DNA of 64,000 bases, taken from Deinococcus puniceus (GTDB lineage Bacteria > Deinococcota > Deinococci > Deinococcales > Deinococcaceae). The stretch spans positions 2,525,001 to 2,589,000 of the forward strand of contig NZ_CP011387.1 in NCBI RefSeq assembly GCF_001644565.1, in the 5' to 3' direction. Below the pieces are notes generated by a model. It was not told the origin of the DNA. It saw only the letters and a program-made list of their open reading frames with translations, and did no database searches. The position numbers and the translations under genes were made by a program. This document shows positions 31,117 through 40,374 of this stretch, in pieces. Position 1 is the first letter of the stretch. Each line of letters starts with the position of its first letter.

Positions 31117-33042
31117 GTGACTGATCCGAATCCCGCCGCCCGTTCTTCCCTGCCCGAATCACCGGGCGGCCCTTCCGTTTCCCAGCCGCCCATTCCCCCT
31201 CAGGCGGCCCTCTCGCTGGAAACGCTGCCCGTGCCCACCCGCCACCGCCTTACCCCTGTGCTGTTGGGCCTGATTCTGCTCTCGCTGATTCCGGCCTTTC
31301 TCTTGGCGTATCAGCGCGTGACCTTCGAGCAATCCGAGAAAACCACGTCGTATGTGATGGATTACCCGAATCTGGTGTCTCAGGCGCAGCGGTACGGTCA
31401 GGAACCACAGGCGCTGTTAGACCGCTATAAGGCACTGGGCCTTAACGGTGTGGCCGTGTACGAAGACACGATTGGCAGCCTGCAGCAGCGCGGTGAGGTG
31501 TACTTTCAGGACGGCGCAGATTTGGCGGTGCAGTTTCCCGGTCAGGGCGCACAGCCCCAAAAGTCCTACCTGCGCTCCCTTAAGCCCGGTGTGGCCGAAA
31601 GCCTGCCTGCCCGCTACACCATCCCTACCCGGCTGGTGCAGATCGGGGGGAACCAGTGGGTAGAGTGGGCCACCGATCCGCGCTTCTTGCCCGCTGGCCC
31701 CAACACGGCGCTCATCAATGACCTGAAGGCGCAGGGCATGACGCTGGTGTACCGCCCTTACGCAGACGACGCCGTTTTGCGGCCCGGCGCGGACTGGCCT
31801 GACGTGCCGTTCATCTCCTTTCCCAGCACCGAAGTGATCGGCGCACGCAACCCCGACCTACTGGACAAAATCAACGAGCGCATGGAAGGCCGCATTCCCA
31901 CCCTGATCGAGGCGACGCCCCAGCGCGGCATAGAAGAACTCGTGGAACGGCACGGCGCGGCCCGCATGTTCTCGATCAGTGCGGCGTGGCAAAACCTGCT
32001 TGACCCGGAAGAAACCGCCTCCAAGTTCGCCCTCGCCGCCCGCGAACGGGGCCACCGCCTGCTGTACCTGCGAACCTTTCCCACCATCGGTGAAACCGAG
32101 ATTTTCTTGGCCCGCACCACCAAACTGCTGGGCGACGCGGGCGTAAAGCTGGCGAACCCCACCATCACGCGCTACGAACCCAGCCCGCTGCTGCAACTCC
32201 TGAGCGCGGTGGGGCCACTCGCCGCCCTGCTGCTGCTGGGCCTCAGCTATCCGCTGGTGCGGCTGGGGCTGCTGGCCTCGGCCCTCACGGCACTCTTGGC
32301 GTTCGGCCTCAACAGCCTCGGCCCAGACGGAATCAAACCTCTGGAAGGTCTCGCTCTGATCGCTGCCGTCACGTTCCCTTCGTTGGGGCTGGTGCTGCGG
32401 CGTCGGCGCGTGTCCGACTGGTTCCTCGCCACGGGCCTGAGTCTGGCGGGGGTGCTGTTCGTCTCGGCGCTGGGGGCCAACGGCAACTCCATGATCGGCC
32501 TAGAGCCGTTCCGGGGCGTGGGCCTCACGCTGCTGCTGCCCCTCGTGCTGGTGGGCGCAAGCTTCCTGCCGCGCCAAGACATCCGCAAAACCGCGCAGGA
32601 TATCTACAACGCTCCCATCAAACTGGGCGACATCGTGGTGATGGGCCTCGGCATTGCCGTGTTCGCGCTGGTCTTCTTGCGCCGGGGCAACACCAGTTCG
32701 GTGGGGGTCAGCGACGCCGAAAAAGAAGTGCGCCAGAACCTTCAGGACTCTATCGTTCGCCCGCGTTTCAAGGAACTGGCTGGGCATCCGTTGGCACTGG
32801 TGGGCCTCAGCGGGGTCTTGCCGGGCTACTTCAGCACCCTGATTCTGCTGGGCGGCGTCATCGGTCAGGCCAGCATCCTCAACACCTTTTCGCACTTCCA
32901 CACGCCCCTCCTCATCAGCGCCGCCCGCTGCTTCATCGGCCTCGGCGTGGGCTTGGTGGCCGGATACGTGGCGATCTGGGCCGTGAAACAGGGCATCCGA
33001 ATATGGAATACCTACGGCACGCGCCGTGCGGTTCAGGCATGA
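31117..33042 (+). CDS. DUF5693-family membrane protein
   Basis: 641 residues. A Pro-rich cytoplasmic start is followed by one membrane helix (LLGLILLSLIPAFLLAY), an external domain of about 320 residues, and then a C-terminal block of about eight to nine helices (from LLQLLSAVGPLAALLLL). This is the layout of DUF5693 proteins, which are encoded beside csaB in several envelope-rich bacteria. A role in handling the pyruvylated wall polymer or its lipid-linked form is likely but untested. The GTG at 31117 is chosen because TAGGAT ends 7 nt before it; an in-frame ATG at 31108 lies partly within that box. The stop overlaps csaB. Confidence 0.8.
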   Translation: MTDPNPAARSSLPESPGGPSVSQPPIPPQAALSLETLPVPTRHRLTPVLLGLILLSLIPAFLLAYQRVTFEQSEKTTSYVMDYPNLVSQAQRYGQEPQALLDRYKALGLNGVAVYEDTIGSLQQRGEVYFQDGADLAVQFPGQGAQPQKSYLRSLKPGVAESLPARYTIPTRLVQIGGNQWVEWATDPRFLPAGPNTALINDLKAQGMTLVYRPYADDAVLRPGADWPDVPFISFPSTEVIGARNPDLLDKINERMEGRIPTLIEATPQRGIEELVERHGAARMFSISAAWQNLLDPEETASKFALAARERGHRLLYLRTFPTIGETEIFLARTTKLLGDAGVKLANPTITRYEPSPLLQLLSAVGPLAALLLLGLSYPLVRLGLLASALTALLAFGLNSLGPDGIKPLEGLALIAAVTFPSLGLVLRRRRVSDWFLATGLSLAGVLFVSALGANGNSMIGLEPFRGVGLTLLLPLVLVGASFLPRQDIRKTAQDIYNAPIKLGDIVVMGLGIAVFALVFLRRGNTSSVGVSDAEKEVRQNLQDSIVRPRFKELAGHPLALVGLSGVLPGYFSTLILLGGVIGQASILNTFSHFHTPLLISAARCFIGLGVGLVAGYVAIWAVKQGIRIWNTYGTRRAVQA

Positions 33043-34010
33043 AGGTCACCGTCAGCGGCTATTACGGCTTCGGCAACACGGGCGACGAGGCTATTGCACT
33101 TGCCATTACCCGTGAACTGAAGCAGCGGGGGCACAGGCCGCTGCTGCTGTCCCAGACACCCGAACAGACCGCCGAAACCTACGGCTGCGAGAGTGCGCCG
33201 CGCATGAAACCCGCTGGACTGCTCTCGGCCATCGCCCGCTCGGAGGTGCTGCTGTCGGGCGGCGGCGGCCTGCTACAAGACAAAACCAGCGCCCGCACGC
33301 TCACCTATTACCTCGGCGTCATTCGTGCGGCGCGGCTGCTGGGCAAGCGCGTGGTGATCTTCAACCAGAGCATCGGGCCACTCAGTCCGGAAGGGGGGCG
33401 CAAAGTGGCCTCTGCCCTACGCGGCCTGCGCGTGATCGTGCGTGACCGGGGCAGTTTGGATACGTTACAGGCGTTGGGGATTTCGGGCGAATTGGGCGGC
33501 GATCCAGCGTTGCTGCTGCACCCCAGCCCCAGCCTTGTGCGCCAGCCCGATCAGGTCATCATTGCCCCACGCGGCGACGTGACCGAGGCCACCGAGCGCC
33601 TAAAAACGGTGACGGCAAGCTTGCAGGCACAGGGCCGCCGTGTGCTGGCCCTCAGCTTCATGCCTGCCCACGATGACGCCGCCGCCCACAGTTTGGGGGC
33701 CGATGAGGTGCTGAGTACGGTAGACCCACAAGTGGCCTTAGACGCCATCGCTTCGTGCGGCTTCGTGATCGGAGTGCGGCTGCACGCCATTATTCTGGCT
33801 GCCGCTGCGGGCGTACCGTTTGCGGGCGTGGCCTACGATCCCAAGGTGCAGGGCTTTTGCGCCGATGCTGGCGCACCCTTTCATCCCATCGCCCTAGACC
33901 CGCAGGACGTGTGCCAGCAGGCTTATACCCGCACCGCGCCCGATTGGAACGCGGTGGCCGAGATGAAAGAGCGGGCAGAGAACAGCTTTACGCGGGCGCT
34001 GAGCAGCTAG
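33039..34010 (+). CDS. csaB: Polysaccharide pyruvyl transferase CsaB
   Basis: 323 residues. CsaB adds pyruvate ketals to a secondary cell-wall polymer, creating the ligand that SLH domains of S-layer proteins bind. The N-terminus SGYYGFGNTGDEAIALAI is characteristic, followed by LLSGGGGLLQDKTS, VVIFNQSIGPLSP, and the C-terminal VIGVRLHAIILAAAAGVPF. Deinococcus S-layer proteins carry SLH domains, so the role fits. The ATG overlaps the DUF5693 stop by 4 bp, making a two-gene operon. It ends at a family D hairpin shared with the convergent thioesterase gene. Confidence 0.93.
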   Translation: MKVTVSGYYGFGNTGDEAIALAITRELKQRGHRPLLLSQTPEQTAETYGCESAPRMKPAGLLSAIARSEVLLSGGGGLLQDKTSARTLTYYLGVIRAARLLGKRVVIFNQSIGPLSPEGGRKVASALRGLRVIVRDRGSLDTLQALGISGELGGDPALLLHPSPSLVRQPDQVIIAPRGDVTEATERLKTVTASLQAQGRRVLALSFMPAHDDAAAHSLGADEVLSTVDPQVALDAIASCGFVIGVRLHAIILAAAAGVPFAGVAYDPKVQGFCADAGAPFHPIALDPQDVCQQAYTRTAPDWNAVAEMKERAENSFTRALSS

Positions 34011-34023
34011 AAGAAGGCGGAGA

Positions 34024-34081
34024 GATCGTGGAGTGTGGAACGTGGGGAAGGCCAACCCACGATCTGCACTCCACGTTCAGT
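34024..34081. repeat. Family D hairpin repeat between convergent genes
   Basis: GATCGTGGAGTGTGGAACGTGGG faces AACCCACGATCTGCACTCCACGTT in inverted orientation over a short loop. It probably doubles as a two-way terminator for csaB and the thioesterase gene. Confidence 0.6.
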
Positions 34082-34097
34082 GTTCCAATCTGTTGCG

Positions 34098-34562
34098 TTA
34101 CCCCCTGTGCGTCACCACATTGCAGGTGCAGCGGGCCAGCGTCGTCGTGCGGCCATGTTCGTCTTTCAATTCCACCGTCCAGACCATCACCGTGCGGCCT
34201 CGGTAGACCAGCAGCGCCTCTGCCGTGACCCAGCCCTCCGAGATGCCGCGAACATGGGTGCCGTTCAGGTCGACGCCCACGCCAAACTGCGTTCTAGGGT
34301 CTACGTTCAGAAAACTGCCGAGGCTCGCCAGTTCTTCGGCCAGTGCCAAGCTTGCGCCGCCGTGCAGCCGTCCGGTGGGCTGACGGTTGCCCTCTACAGG
34401 CATGCGGGCGGTCAGGCGCTCACGGGTCACGCTCAGCAGCTGTATGCCGAGGCGTTGGCCGAGTGTGCCGCTTAGGCCCCCCATGCGCCCCGCCAATTCT
34501 TCAGGTGACAGGCGGGCAAAGTCTTCGGGCGTGGGGAGTTGGATGTCAGGGTGAAGGGTCAT
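34098..34562 (-). CDS. PaaI-type hotdog thioesterase
   Basis: 154 residues. The hotdog thioesterase pattern is clear: MPVEGNRQPTGRLHGGASLALAEELASLGSF, with the conserved Asn/Gly/Glu positions of the PaaI/YbgC-like families, then VGVDLNGTHVRG and a final strand TLARCTCNVV. Such enzymes release CoA from aryl- or acyl-CoA; the substrate is unknown. TACCAT ends 6 nt before the ATG, supporting this start and leaderless expression. Its 3' end meets csaB across a family D hairpin. Confidence 0.85.
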   Translation of the reverse strand: MTLHPDIQLPTPEDFARLSPEELAGRMGGLSGTLGQRLGIQLLSVTRERLTARMPVEGNRQPTGRLHGGASLALAEELASLGSFLNVDPRTQFGVGVDLNGTHVRGISEGWVTAEALLVYRGRTVMVWTVELKDEHGRTTTLARCTCNVVTHRG

Positions 34563-34607
34563 GGGGGCATGGTAGAGCCTTTCTAGCCGGGTGACCCGTG
34601 CCCTGAT

Positions 34608-35786
34608 CTACTCCCCCTGACCCAAATTCAGCGCGGCGGCATAGAGCATCTTCACGCCTGTCTCCAAGCTGGCTTCGTCGATGGTAAAGCGGGGGTGGTG
34701 GTGCGGCCAGTGGCTGTCGGCGCTGTCGCTGGCACTACCCACGTTAAAATAAGCTCCGGGCGCTTTTTGCAGGTAGGCGCTGAAATCTTCGCCGCCCATC
34801 GTGGGTTTGGCGTCCTGATAGAGGTCAGGGCCAACCGTCTCCAGCGCAATCTCTCGCAGGCGGGTAGCCACCCAATCGGTGTTGATGACGGGGCGGTAGC
34901 CGAACTCGTAGTCCAGGTCATAGGTTGCGCCGTGTGCGTCACAGACGCCTTTAATCACGCGCTCGATCAGTTGGGGGGCGCGTGCCCGCAAGTCGGCGTC
35001 GAAGGTTCGCACCGTGCCTTGCAGCAGCGCCGTATCAGGGATGACGTTGTGGGTGCTGCCACTCTGGAACAGCGTAATAGACACCACCAGGGCGTCAAGT
35101 GCTGCCACGTTCCGGCTGACCACGTGCTGCAAATTGGTGACGACCTGTGCGCCGACCGCAATCGGGTCTACGGTCTGTTCGGGGTGTGCGCCGTGCCCGC
35201 CCTTGCCGCGAATGGTCAGCGTGAGGGTGTCGGGCGCGGCCATAAACGCCCCCGGCTTCACCGCCACCACGCCCGCAGGCAGCGAGGAATTCAGGTGCAG
35301 GCCCGTCACCACGTCTACGCCGTCCATCAGCGGCGTCTCCATCACCAATTCTTCGGCCCCGCCCGGCCCGATTTCCTCGGCGTGCTGAAAAATCATGCGG
35401 ATTTCTCCGGCTACTTCTTCGGGGCGCTCGCTCAGCAGTTTGGCGACGCCCAGCAGAATGGCGGTGTGTCCGTCATGGCCGCAGGCGTGCATCACACCGG
35501 GGGTCTGCGAGGCAAATTCAAACGTATTTTCCTCGTGAATAGGCAGCGCGTCTATGTCGGCACGGAGCAGCACGGTGCGGCCTGCTTTGTGGCCCTTCAA
35601 CACGGCCAGCACGCTGGTTTCTGTGGGGCGAGACACGCTCAGCCCCGGCATTTGCCCCAGCTCGGTCTCTATATACGCCGCCGTCTGATGCTCGGCAAAG
35701 CCCACTTCTGGGTTCTGGTGCAGATGCCGCCGCCACGCCACGAGTTGCTCGGTCAGGGTACTGGCCCGGTCAATGGATTGTGTCAT
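34608..35786 (-). CDS. M20-family amidohydrolase (N-acyl-amino acid hydrolase type)
   Basis: 392 residues. The M20D peptidase set is present: WRRHLHQNPEVGFAEHQTA, LLRADIDALPI, MHACGHDGHTAILLG, IFQHAEEIGPGGAEELV, and TMGGEDFSAYLQKAPGAYF. Two metal ions bound by these Asp/His/Glu residues hydrolyse N-acyl amino acids such as hippurate or acetyl-amino acids. The ATG at 35786 is preferred because TACCCT ends 6 nt upstream; a longer frame to 35906 would overlap the divergent gene's promoter. The next gene on the other side, at 35871, is divergent and AT-rich. Confidence 0.92.
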   Translation of the reverse strand: MTQSIDRASTLTEQLVAWRRHLHQNPEVGFAEHQTAAYIETELGQMPGLSVSRPTETSVLAVLKGHKAGRTVLLRADIDALPIHEENTFEFASQTPGVMHACGHDGHTAILLGVAKLLSERPEEVAGEIRMIFQHAEEIGPGGAEELVMETPLMDGVDVVTGLHLNSSLPAGVVAVKPGAFMAAPDTLTLTIRGKGGHGAHPEQTVDPIAVGAQVVTNLQHVVSRNVAALDALVVSITLFQSGSTHNVIPDTALLQGTVRTFDADLRARAPQLIERVIKGVCDAHGATYDLDYEFGYRPVINTDWVATRLREIALETVGPDLYQDAKPTMGGEDFSAYLQKAPGAYFNVGSASDSADSHWPHHHPRFTIDEASLETGVKMLYAAALNLGQGE

Positions 35787-35834
35787 GGGCTTAGGGTAAT
35801 GCATGCGCCCAGCGTTGGCGACAACTCTAAATAT

Positions 35835-35864
35835 TTGTCTGTTGACACATTGGTCACATATAAT
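35835..35864 (+). promoter_or_regulatory. Promoter TTGTCT-18-TATAAT, leaderless
   Basis: A consensus TATAAT (35859-35864) ends 6 nt before the ATG at 35871; TTGTCT (35835-35840) is spaced by 18 bp. A better-looking TTGACA at 35842 is only 11 bp from the -10 and is rejected. Confidence 0.6.
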
Positions 35865-35870
35865 AGCTGT

Positions 35871-36692
35871 ATGGAAATTAGGCAGCTTAGAGCACACGAA
35901 GTACAAAACTACTTGGCGGCTTATTACTCATACCATAATGTCCAGAACCCAGAGGATTTCGCAGCGACGAAGTTAGAAGACTACACGCCTGAGGATCTTC
36001 AGCAAGTCGCAGACCTATTTACTGTTGCTCTCTGTCAGGGCCAATTCATTGCGGGTATCTGCTTGTATCAAGGCAAATTTCTGCAAGATGGATGGCCTGA
36101 TACTCACTTAGAGGGATTCGCGAAGATCATAGATACATTAATTAATACTACAGGTGAGTTAGCAACATATCTGAACGGATTCAAACCCTCAGAAAGCCAA
36201 AAAATTCAAGAGCTGCTGGAGTCGAAAGGTCTGAAAAGCCAAACTATCTACGACATGAAGCGCGATCTGTTTGGCAGTTTGTATACAGAAGATGCGACAT
36301 TTCAAGTTTGGTCTGAGGAGCTGGATCAAACATTCCAAGACATTTACAGGCAATGTTCGGGCGAGTTTGCTTTTAGTTACGACATAGCCAAAAACCATAT
36401 GGGCGGTGGATTCTCGCCCCAATTCTGGCTGTTGGATAACGAAGGCGGCATGATCGGTGCGAACCATCCCGCCCATCATGCCGACAATGAAATTATTTTT
36501 ACAGTAGCGGCCCTGTGTGGCCCTGAAAACAGCAAGCGCAAGCTCCTGCACACGCTGATGGCAAAAATATATGCTGTCTACCCAGCCGCAGAAGTTCATA
36601 CTCATGCCGAAGAAAAAGATAAAGGCCTGCTGGAATCGGTGGGGTTTGCGGTAAGAGATACTCAAAAGCTTTTATGTTTGGTCAAGCAATAG
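35871..36692 (+). CDS. AT-rich hypothetical protein, possible acetyltransferase fold at C-terminus
   Basis: 273 residues and not firmly recognised. It is cytoplasmic. The C-terminal 120 residues, with SPQFWLLDNEGGMIGANHPA, a strand IIFTVAALCGPENSKRKLLHTLMAKIYAV and a terminal LLESVGFAVRDTQKLL, follow the order of a GNAT acetyltransferase (acceptor strand, CoA loop, helix, then a closing GF strand), but the usual Q/RxxGxG/A loop is not clean. The coding sequence is much richer in AT than neighbours and uses codons uncommon elsewhere here, suggesting transfer. The start is fixed by a consensus -10 box 6 nt upstream. Confidence 0.6.
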   Translation: MEIRQLRAHEVQNYLAAYYSYHNVQNPEDFAATKLEDYTPEDLQQVADLFTVALCQGQFIAGICLYQGKFLQDGWPDTHLEGFAKIIDTLINTTGELATYLNGFKPSESQKIQELLESKGLKSQTIYDMKRDLFGSLYTEDATFQVWSEELDQTFQDIYRQCSGEFAFSYDIAKNHMGGGFSPQFWLLDNEGGMIGANHPAHHADNEIIFTVAALCGPENSKRKLLHTLMAKIYAVYPAAEVHTHAEEKDKGLLESVGFAVRDTQKLLCLVKQ

Positions 36693-36706
36693 CTTTATTG
36701 CCACTT

Positions 36707-36955
36707 CTACGAATGCAACATCTTTTGAGACAGCTTGTGCCATGCAAGCTGTTTTTTGAAAAAGAAAATATTATAAATGACAGCGTAGAATAGAGTGATA
36801 TAGAGGTATATATCGTTTGAGTCGCTCTTCCTCATCAGAAATGAAGTTGCAAATACTGCCACGAGTATAATAAGCAGAGCCAACCCGAGTTGTAGAGTAA
36901 GTGTCTTAAAATATTTTATTTCTTGATCTCTGTTCGTTGCAACCGCCTCCCACAA
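36707..36955 (-). CDS. Small two-helix membrane protein, AT-rich
   Basis: 82 residues and not recognised. Two hydrophobic helices (about residues 20-40, LQLGLALLIILVAVFATSFLM, and 48-66, IYLYITLFYAVIYNIFFF) join by a short charged loop. It is AT-rich like the gene at 35871, with which it converges almost without a gap, so both may belong to one acquired islet. The only start is a TTG (36953-36955) with AGCAGG just upstream, and it abuts the terminator of the gene at 37022; this leaves some doubt that it is expressed. Confidence 0.4.
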   Translation of the reverse strand: MWEAVATNRDQEIKYFKTLTLQLGLALLIILVAVFATSFLMRKSDSNDIYLYITLFYAVIYNIFFFKKQLAWHKLSQKMLHS

Positions 36956-36956
36956 G

Positions 36957-36992
36957 AAAACCTGCTGGCAATCCTCTCGGATGACCAGCAGG
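36957..36992 (-). terminator. Intrinsic terminator of the gene at 37022
   Basis: On the minus strand CCTGCTGG and CCAGCAGG (8 bp, exact) enclose a 16-nt loop and are followed by TTTTCTTG. It lies about 30 bp past the stop at 37022. Confidence 0.75.
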
Positions 36993-37021
36993 CTACTAAA
37001 ATTTTATTCTTATCTCAACCC

Positions 37022-37621
37022 TTACTTGCCGTCCTGCCCGATTCGTTCGCTGCTCAGGCGGCCTTTGCCACTGGCGTCGTCAATCTGGGTAGCTCCGTTT
37101 TTCCGCATGATGCTCAAGGCTTCGTCGGCGCGCTTGCTGTCGGGGTCACGGGCAATAACGAGCGTGTGGCCGTTCTTCATGGCGTCATAAAAACGTTCGG
37201 CCTGCACGGGGGGCACACCCATTCGGCGCAGCAATTTCACGTAGTCGCCGTGATCGGAACCGGCCAGCGCACCGAACAGCCCGCCGAGGCCCGCGCCGCC
37301 CAGGGCTCCGAAGAGCATGCCGTAGATGCCGCCCAACTGGTAAATGCGCGTTTCGGGAATGATGAGCAGCAGCAGCCAGATGGGGAGCGTGAGGGCCACG
37401 CCTGCCAACGTGCCGCCGATGGTGCCGCGAATGACCGAGGCGCTGCCGCCGGGTGCGCCTGCTTCGGGGCCGACGCCGGTGGCCTGCGCGATGTCATCTT
37501 CCATGACCACATCGGTCAGGGCAAAGCCGAGGTGATCCCGGTCAAAGCCACGCGCCTTCAGGGCTTCAAGGGCGCTTTTGGCCTGTGTAGGCTCTCTAAA
37601 GACGGCAATGACACTTTCCAT
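37022..37621 (-). CDS. Glycine-zipper membrane protein (general-stress/DUF1269-like)
   Basis: 199 residues. Residues 1-45 (SVIAVFREPTQAKSALEALK) resemble the general-stress-protein 17M/YflT opening. The centre has two hydrophobic stretches, VALTLPIWLLLLIIPE and a glycine zipper GGIYGMLFGALGGAGLGGLFGALAG cut by a turn. The C-terminus returns to a soluble alpha/beta unit (YVKLLRRMGVPPVQAERFYDAMKNGHTLV) similar to the start, so two ferredoxin-like halves may flank the membrane part. A stress role is inferred from family only. The ATG at 37619-37621 is preferred; another in-frame ATG lies 6 codons upstream. Confidence 0.7.
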   Translation of the reverse strand: MESVIAVFREPTQAKSALEALKARGFDRDHLGFALTDVVMEDDIAQATGVGPEAGAPGGSASVIRGTIGGTLAGVALTLPIWLLLLIIPETRIYQLGGIYGMLFGALGGAGLGGLFGALAGSDHGDYVKLLRRMGVPPVQAERFYDAMKNGHTLVIARDPDSKRADEALSIMRKNGATQIDDASGKGRLSSERIGQDGK

Positions 37622-37767
37622 ATGCTGTCTTTTTAGCATGAGAGCCGCCCCCGATGTGAGGGACAAACTTCCGGGAGCGTTGAGCAGACCTTCTGCAAGG
37701 CGGGTGTACCGGGGGCCGGGGTACTTTCGGCCCTAGCACACCGCGCTGCACTTCCTATACTGACAAG

Positions 37768-38742
37768 ATGACTGGCGTGGTAGACGTAGCGGTGCCGAAC
37801 GTGGCCTTCGAGGGGCGGCTGCGTGAGGTATTGCGCTCCCGCGTAGAATTTATAGAGCTGATCGGGGATGATCTGGTGGCGGCGGGCGGCAAACGTACCC
37901 GGCCCCTGATTTCGTTTTTGGCCGCGCAGGTGCTGGGCGCACAGCCGGGGCGGGCGGACTGGAGCGATGTGGTCGACGTGGGCGTGTGCGTGGAACTGCT
38001 GCACTCGGCCAGCCTGCTGCACGATGACCTGATCGACGACGCCGACACCCGGCGCGGCAAGCCCTCCGCATTCCGGCGCTTCGGCAACGTGGTCAGCGTG
38101 ATGAGCGGCGATTTTATGCTGGCGCGGTTGCTGATGCTGCTCTCCAATCTGCCGGGAGGCGCGGCCCTCACGCGGGCATTCGGCCAAACCGCCAGCGTGA
38201 TCTGTGAGGGCGAGGTTCTGCAATTTCAGGTGGCCGCCTACGCCGAGTACTCGCTGGAACACTATCTGGACGTGATTCACGGCAAAACGGCGGCACTCGT
38301 GGAGCTGGCCGCCAGTGCGCCCGCCCTGCTGCTTTCGGCTCCCGACGCCCAGCGGGAAGCCCTCGCCACGTTTGGCCGCCAATACGGCATGGCTTTTCAG
38401 ATGCAAGACGACTTACTAGACCTCGCGGGCGAGGAAAGCAGCATCGGCAAGCCGGTGGGCGGCGACCTGCGCGAAGGCAAAGCCACCCTGCCCGTGCTGT
38501 ACCTGCTGGACGGCCCCTACGAGGGCGAGGTGCGCGAGATTCTGGAACGCCGCGCCGCGAACGAGGGCGACGTGGCCCGCGTGCAGCAGTTGGCCGCCGC
38601 AGAAGGCACGTTGGAACGCACCCGCGACGAAATACGCCGCCGTGCCGGGCTGGCCGTGCGCGCGCTGGACACCTTGCCCCCCAGCGAGGCCCGCAGCGCG
38701 TTGGCCGCGTTGGCGCAAAAAGAGATCGAGCGGAGTCACTAG
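37768..38742 (+). CDS. Polyprenyl diphosphate synthase (long chain)
   Basis: 324 residues of the trans-isoprenyl synthase family that builds the side chain of menaquinone or the carrier lipid. Both Asp-rich motifs are present, LLHDDLIDDADTRRG (first DDxxD) and FQMQDDLLDLAG (second), with KRTRPL for the IPP site. Residues before the first Asp motif are small (SASL), which fits long products such as octaprenyl or heptaprenyl, but chain length is not certain. TATACT ends 6 nt before the ATG (leaderless). It is divergent from the membrane protein at 37022 and ends in an intrinsic terminator. Confidence 0.92.
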   Translation: MTGVVDVAVPNVAFEGRLREVLRSRVEFIELIGDDLVAAGGKRTRPLISFLAAQVLGAQPGRADWSDVVDVGVCVELLHSASLLHDDLIDDADTRRGKPSAFRRFGNVVSVMSGDFMLARLLMLLSNLPGGAALTRAFGQTASVICEGEVLQFQVAAYAEYSLEHYLDVIHGKTAALVELAASAPALLLSAPDAQREALATFGRQYGMAFQMQDDLLDLAGEESSIGKPVGGDLREGKATLPVLYLLDGPYEGEVREILERRAANEGDVARVQQLAAAEGTLERTRDEIRRRAGLAVRALDTLPPSEARSALAALAQKEIERSH

Positions 38743-38778
38743 GAACAGCTACCCTTCCGCCTTCAGTCATCCAATCAT

Positions 38779-38808
38779 GCTGTCCCAATTGACCGGACAG
38801 CCTTTTTA
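38779..38808 (+). terminator. Intrinsic terminator after the polyprenyl synthase gene
   Basis: GCTGTCC and GGACAGC (7 bp) flank a 9-nt loop and are followed by CTTTTTA. Confidence 0.8.
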
Positions 38809-39062
38809 GGCCAGACTGACCCGCCGCCCTTGCCGTTTGGAAGGCGGCGGCGAGGGCTGGCTTCGCACTCACACGCTCTGGAAACGCTTCAACGTTTTTG
38901 CGTGTGTGTGGAGCTTTTTGGGTTCTGCCAGACCGGGCGCGGCAGTGGGGGCAAACGTTGGGGGCAGGCCCCGGCCTTCACGCTTGCCCATTTGTCTATG
39001 CGTGTATGCTCTGGTTGCCTCAAGAACTAAGCCGTTAACTTATCCCCAAGGAGAACTCTGGA
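38809..39062. other. Leader region of the GDH operon
   Basis: No gene is seen. It holds a GC-rich stem-loop (CCGCCGCC at 38821, GGCGGCGG at 38843), a possible promoter CTTGCC-16-TATGCT (38983-39010) and a good ribosome site AAGGAGA (39048-39054). The gene that follows is therefore leadered. Confidence 0.5.
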
Positions 39063-40307
39063 ATGAGGGCATCAGGACTCAATTGGCAAGGCCTCATGGA
39101 GCAACTCCAAGACGCTTTGCCCTACTGCGCGGTCAGCGATCAGTCGTTGGCCTATTTCAAGTACCCCAAACGCACCCTGAGCGTGAATTTGCCCGTTCGG
39201 ATGGATGACGGCCAGATTCGCGTGTTCCGGGGCTACCGCACGGTTCACAGCACGGCACGTGGCCCCAGCATGGGCGGTGTCCGGTTTAAGGCGGGCCTGA
39301 ATGCCCACGAATGCGAGGTCTTGGCCGCCATCATGACCCTGAAAGCGGCGGTGGCCGACCTCCCTCTGGGCGGGGCAAAAGGAGGCGTGAACGTTGACCC
39401 CGCTACGCTGTCGCCCGGAGAACTGGAAGGCCTGACGCGCCGCTATACCAGCGAACTCGTGGAATTGATCGGCAAAAACGAAGACATTCTCGCCCCCGAC
39501 GTGGGCAGCGATCAGCAGACGATGGCGTGGATTCTGGACACCTACGGCGAAAACACGGGCGAAACCGTGAGCGGCGTGGTCGTGGGCAAACCCATTCCGC
39601 TGGGCGGCAGTTACGCCAGCAAGGATGCACGGGGCCGCAGCGCCGCACTGGTGGCGGGCCGCGTGCTGAAGGAGCAGGGCGAGAGCCTGAACCGCGCCCG
39701 CGCCGCCGTGTACGGATTTGGCGATGTGGGCCGCAAGGCCGCCCGGACGCTGGCCGCAGAGGGCGCACTCGTCATTGCCGTGAGTGATCAGGACGGCGGC
39801 ACCTTTGCCAGCGGTGGCCTAGACCTAGAAGCCCTCGCCGCCTACCGCGAGCAGCACGGCAGTGTGCAGGGTTTTGCCACCGACATCACCGCCGACGAAG
39901 TGATCGAACTGGATGTGGACGTGCTGATGCTGGCCTACGACTACGGGGCCGTGAACGCCGGAAACGCCCACGCCGTCCGCGCCCGCTACGTGGTGGAAGC
40001 CACCAACCGCGCCGTGCTGCCCGAAGCCGAACGCTTCCTGAAATTGCAGGGCGTGACCGTGCTGCCCGATCTGGTGGCCTCCATCGGCGGCCTGATCGTG
40101 AATTATCTGGAATGGGTGCAGGACGCCAGCAATTTCTTCTGGACAGAGACCGAGATTGAAGAAGCCATTGACCTGCGCGTAGACCGGGCAGTAGACGCCG
40201 TGCTGGAATTCATGCGAACCCGCCAAACCGATATGCGGACGGCGGCGTATGCGATGGCCCTGAACAGACTGCACGAAGCCAGCGTGATGCGCGGGGTTTA
40301 TCCGTGA
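39063..40307 (+). CDS. Glutamate dehydrogenase paralogue, probably the regulatory subunit
   Basis: 414 residues of the Glu/Leu/Phe dehydrogenase family. Core motifs are kept: [18 protein letters not shown] with the active Lys, [13 protein letters not shown], and the NAD(P) fold [15 protein letters not shown]. Two positions differ from the next gene: the Ser of the glutamate pocket (VSYFEW) is Asn (VNYLEW), and TGRG is RGRS. In Thermus thermophilus a tandem pair forms a hetero-oligomer in which one chain is a leucine-responsive regulator with little activity; this gene fits that part. AAGGAGA precedes the ATG. Downstream lies a 15-bp tandem repeat and A/B repeats before the second gene. Confidence 0.8.
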   Translation: MRASGLNWQGLMEQLQDALPYCAVSDQSLAYFKYPKRTLSVNLPVRMDDGQIRVFRGYRTVHSTARGPSMGGVRFKAGLNAHECEVLAAIMTLKAAVADLPLGGAKGGVNVDPATLSPGELEGLTRRYTSELVELIGKNEDILAPDVGSDQQTMAWILDTYGENTGETVSGVVVGKPIPLGGSYASKDARGRSAALVAGRVLKEQGESLNRARAAVYGFGDVGRKAARTLAAEGALVIAVSDQDGGTFASGGLDLEALAAYREQHGSVQGFATDITADEVIELDVDVLMLAYDYGAVNAGNAHAVRARYVVEATNRAVLPEAERFLKLQGVTVLPDLVASIGGLIVNYLEWVQDASNFFWTETEIEEAIDLRVDRAVDAVLEFMRTRQTDMRTAAYAMALNRLHEASVMRGVYP

Positions 40308-40314
40308 CGCCGGG

Positions 40315-40374
40315 TTGCTTTGGGCTTGATTGCTCAGGACTGAGTTGCTCTGGGCTGAGGTGCTCAGGGTTTGG
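40315..40374. repeat. 15-bp tandem repeat, four units
   Basis: Units starting at 40315, 40330, 40345 and 40360 follow the pattern TTGCTCWGGRCTGAG with a few changes. It lies directly after the stop of the first GDH gene. Confidence 0.7.

Noticed and set aside
35842..35847. TTGACA as -35 of the gene at 35871
   Set aside because: It is only 11 bp from the TATAAT; the weaker TTGTCT at 18 bp fits better.
34695..35870. Plus-strand extension of the gene at 35871 over the M20 peptidase gene
   Set aside because: It is antisense to a clear peptidase, and a consensus -10 box lies 6 nt before 35871.
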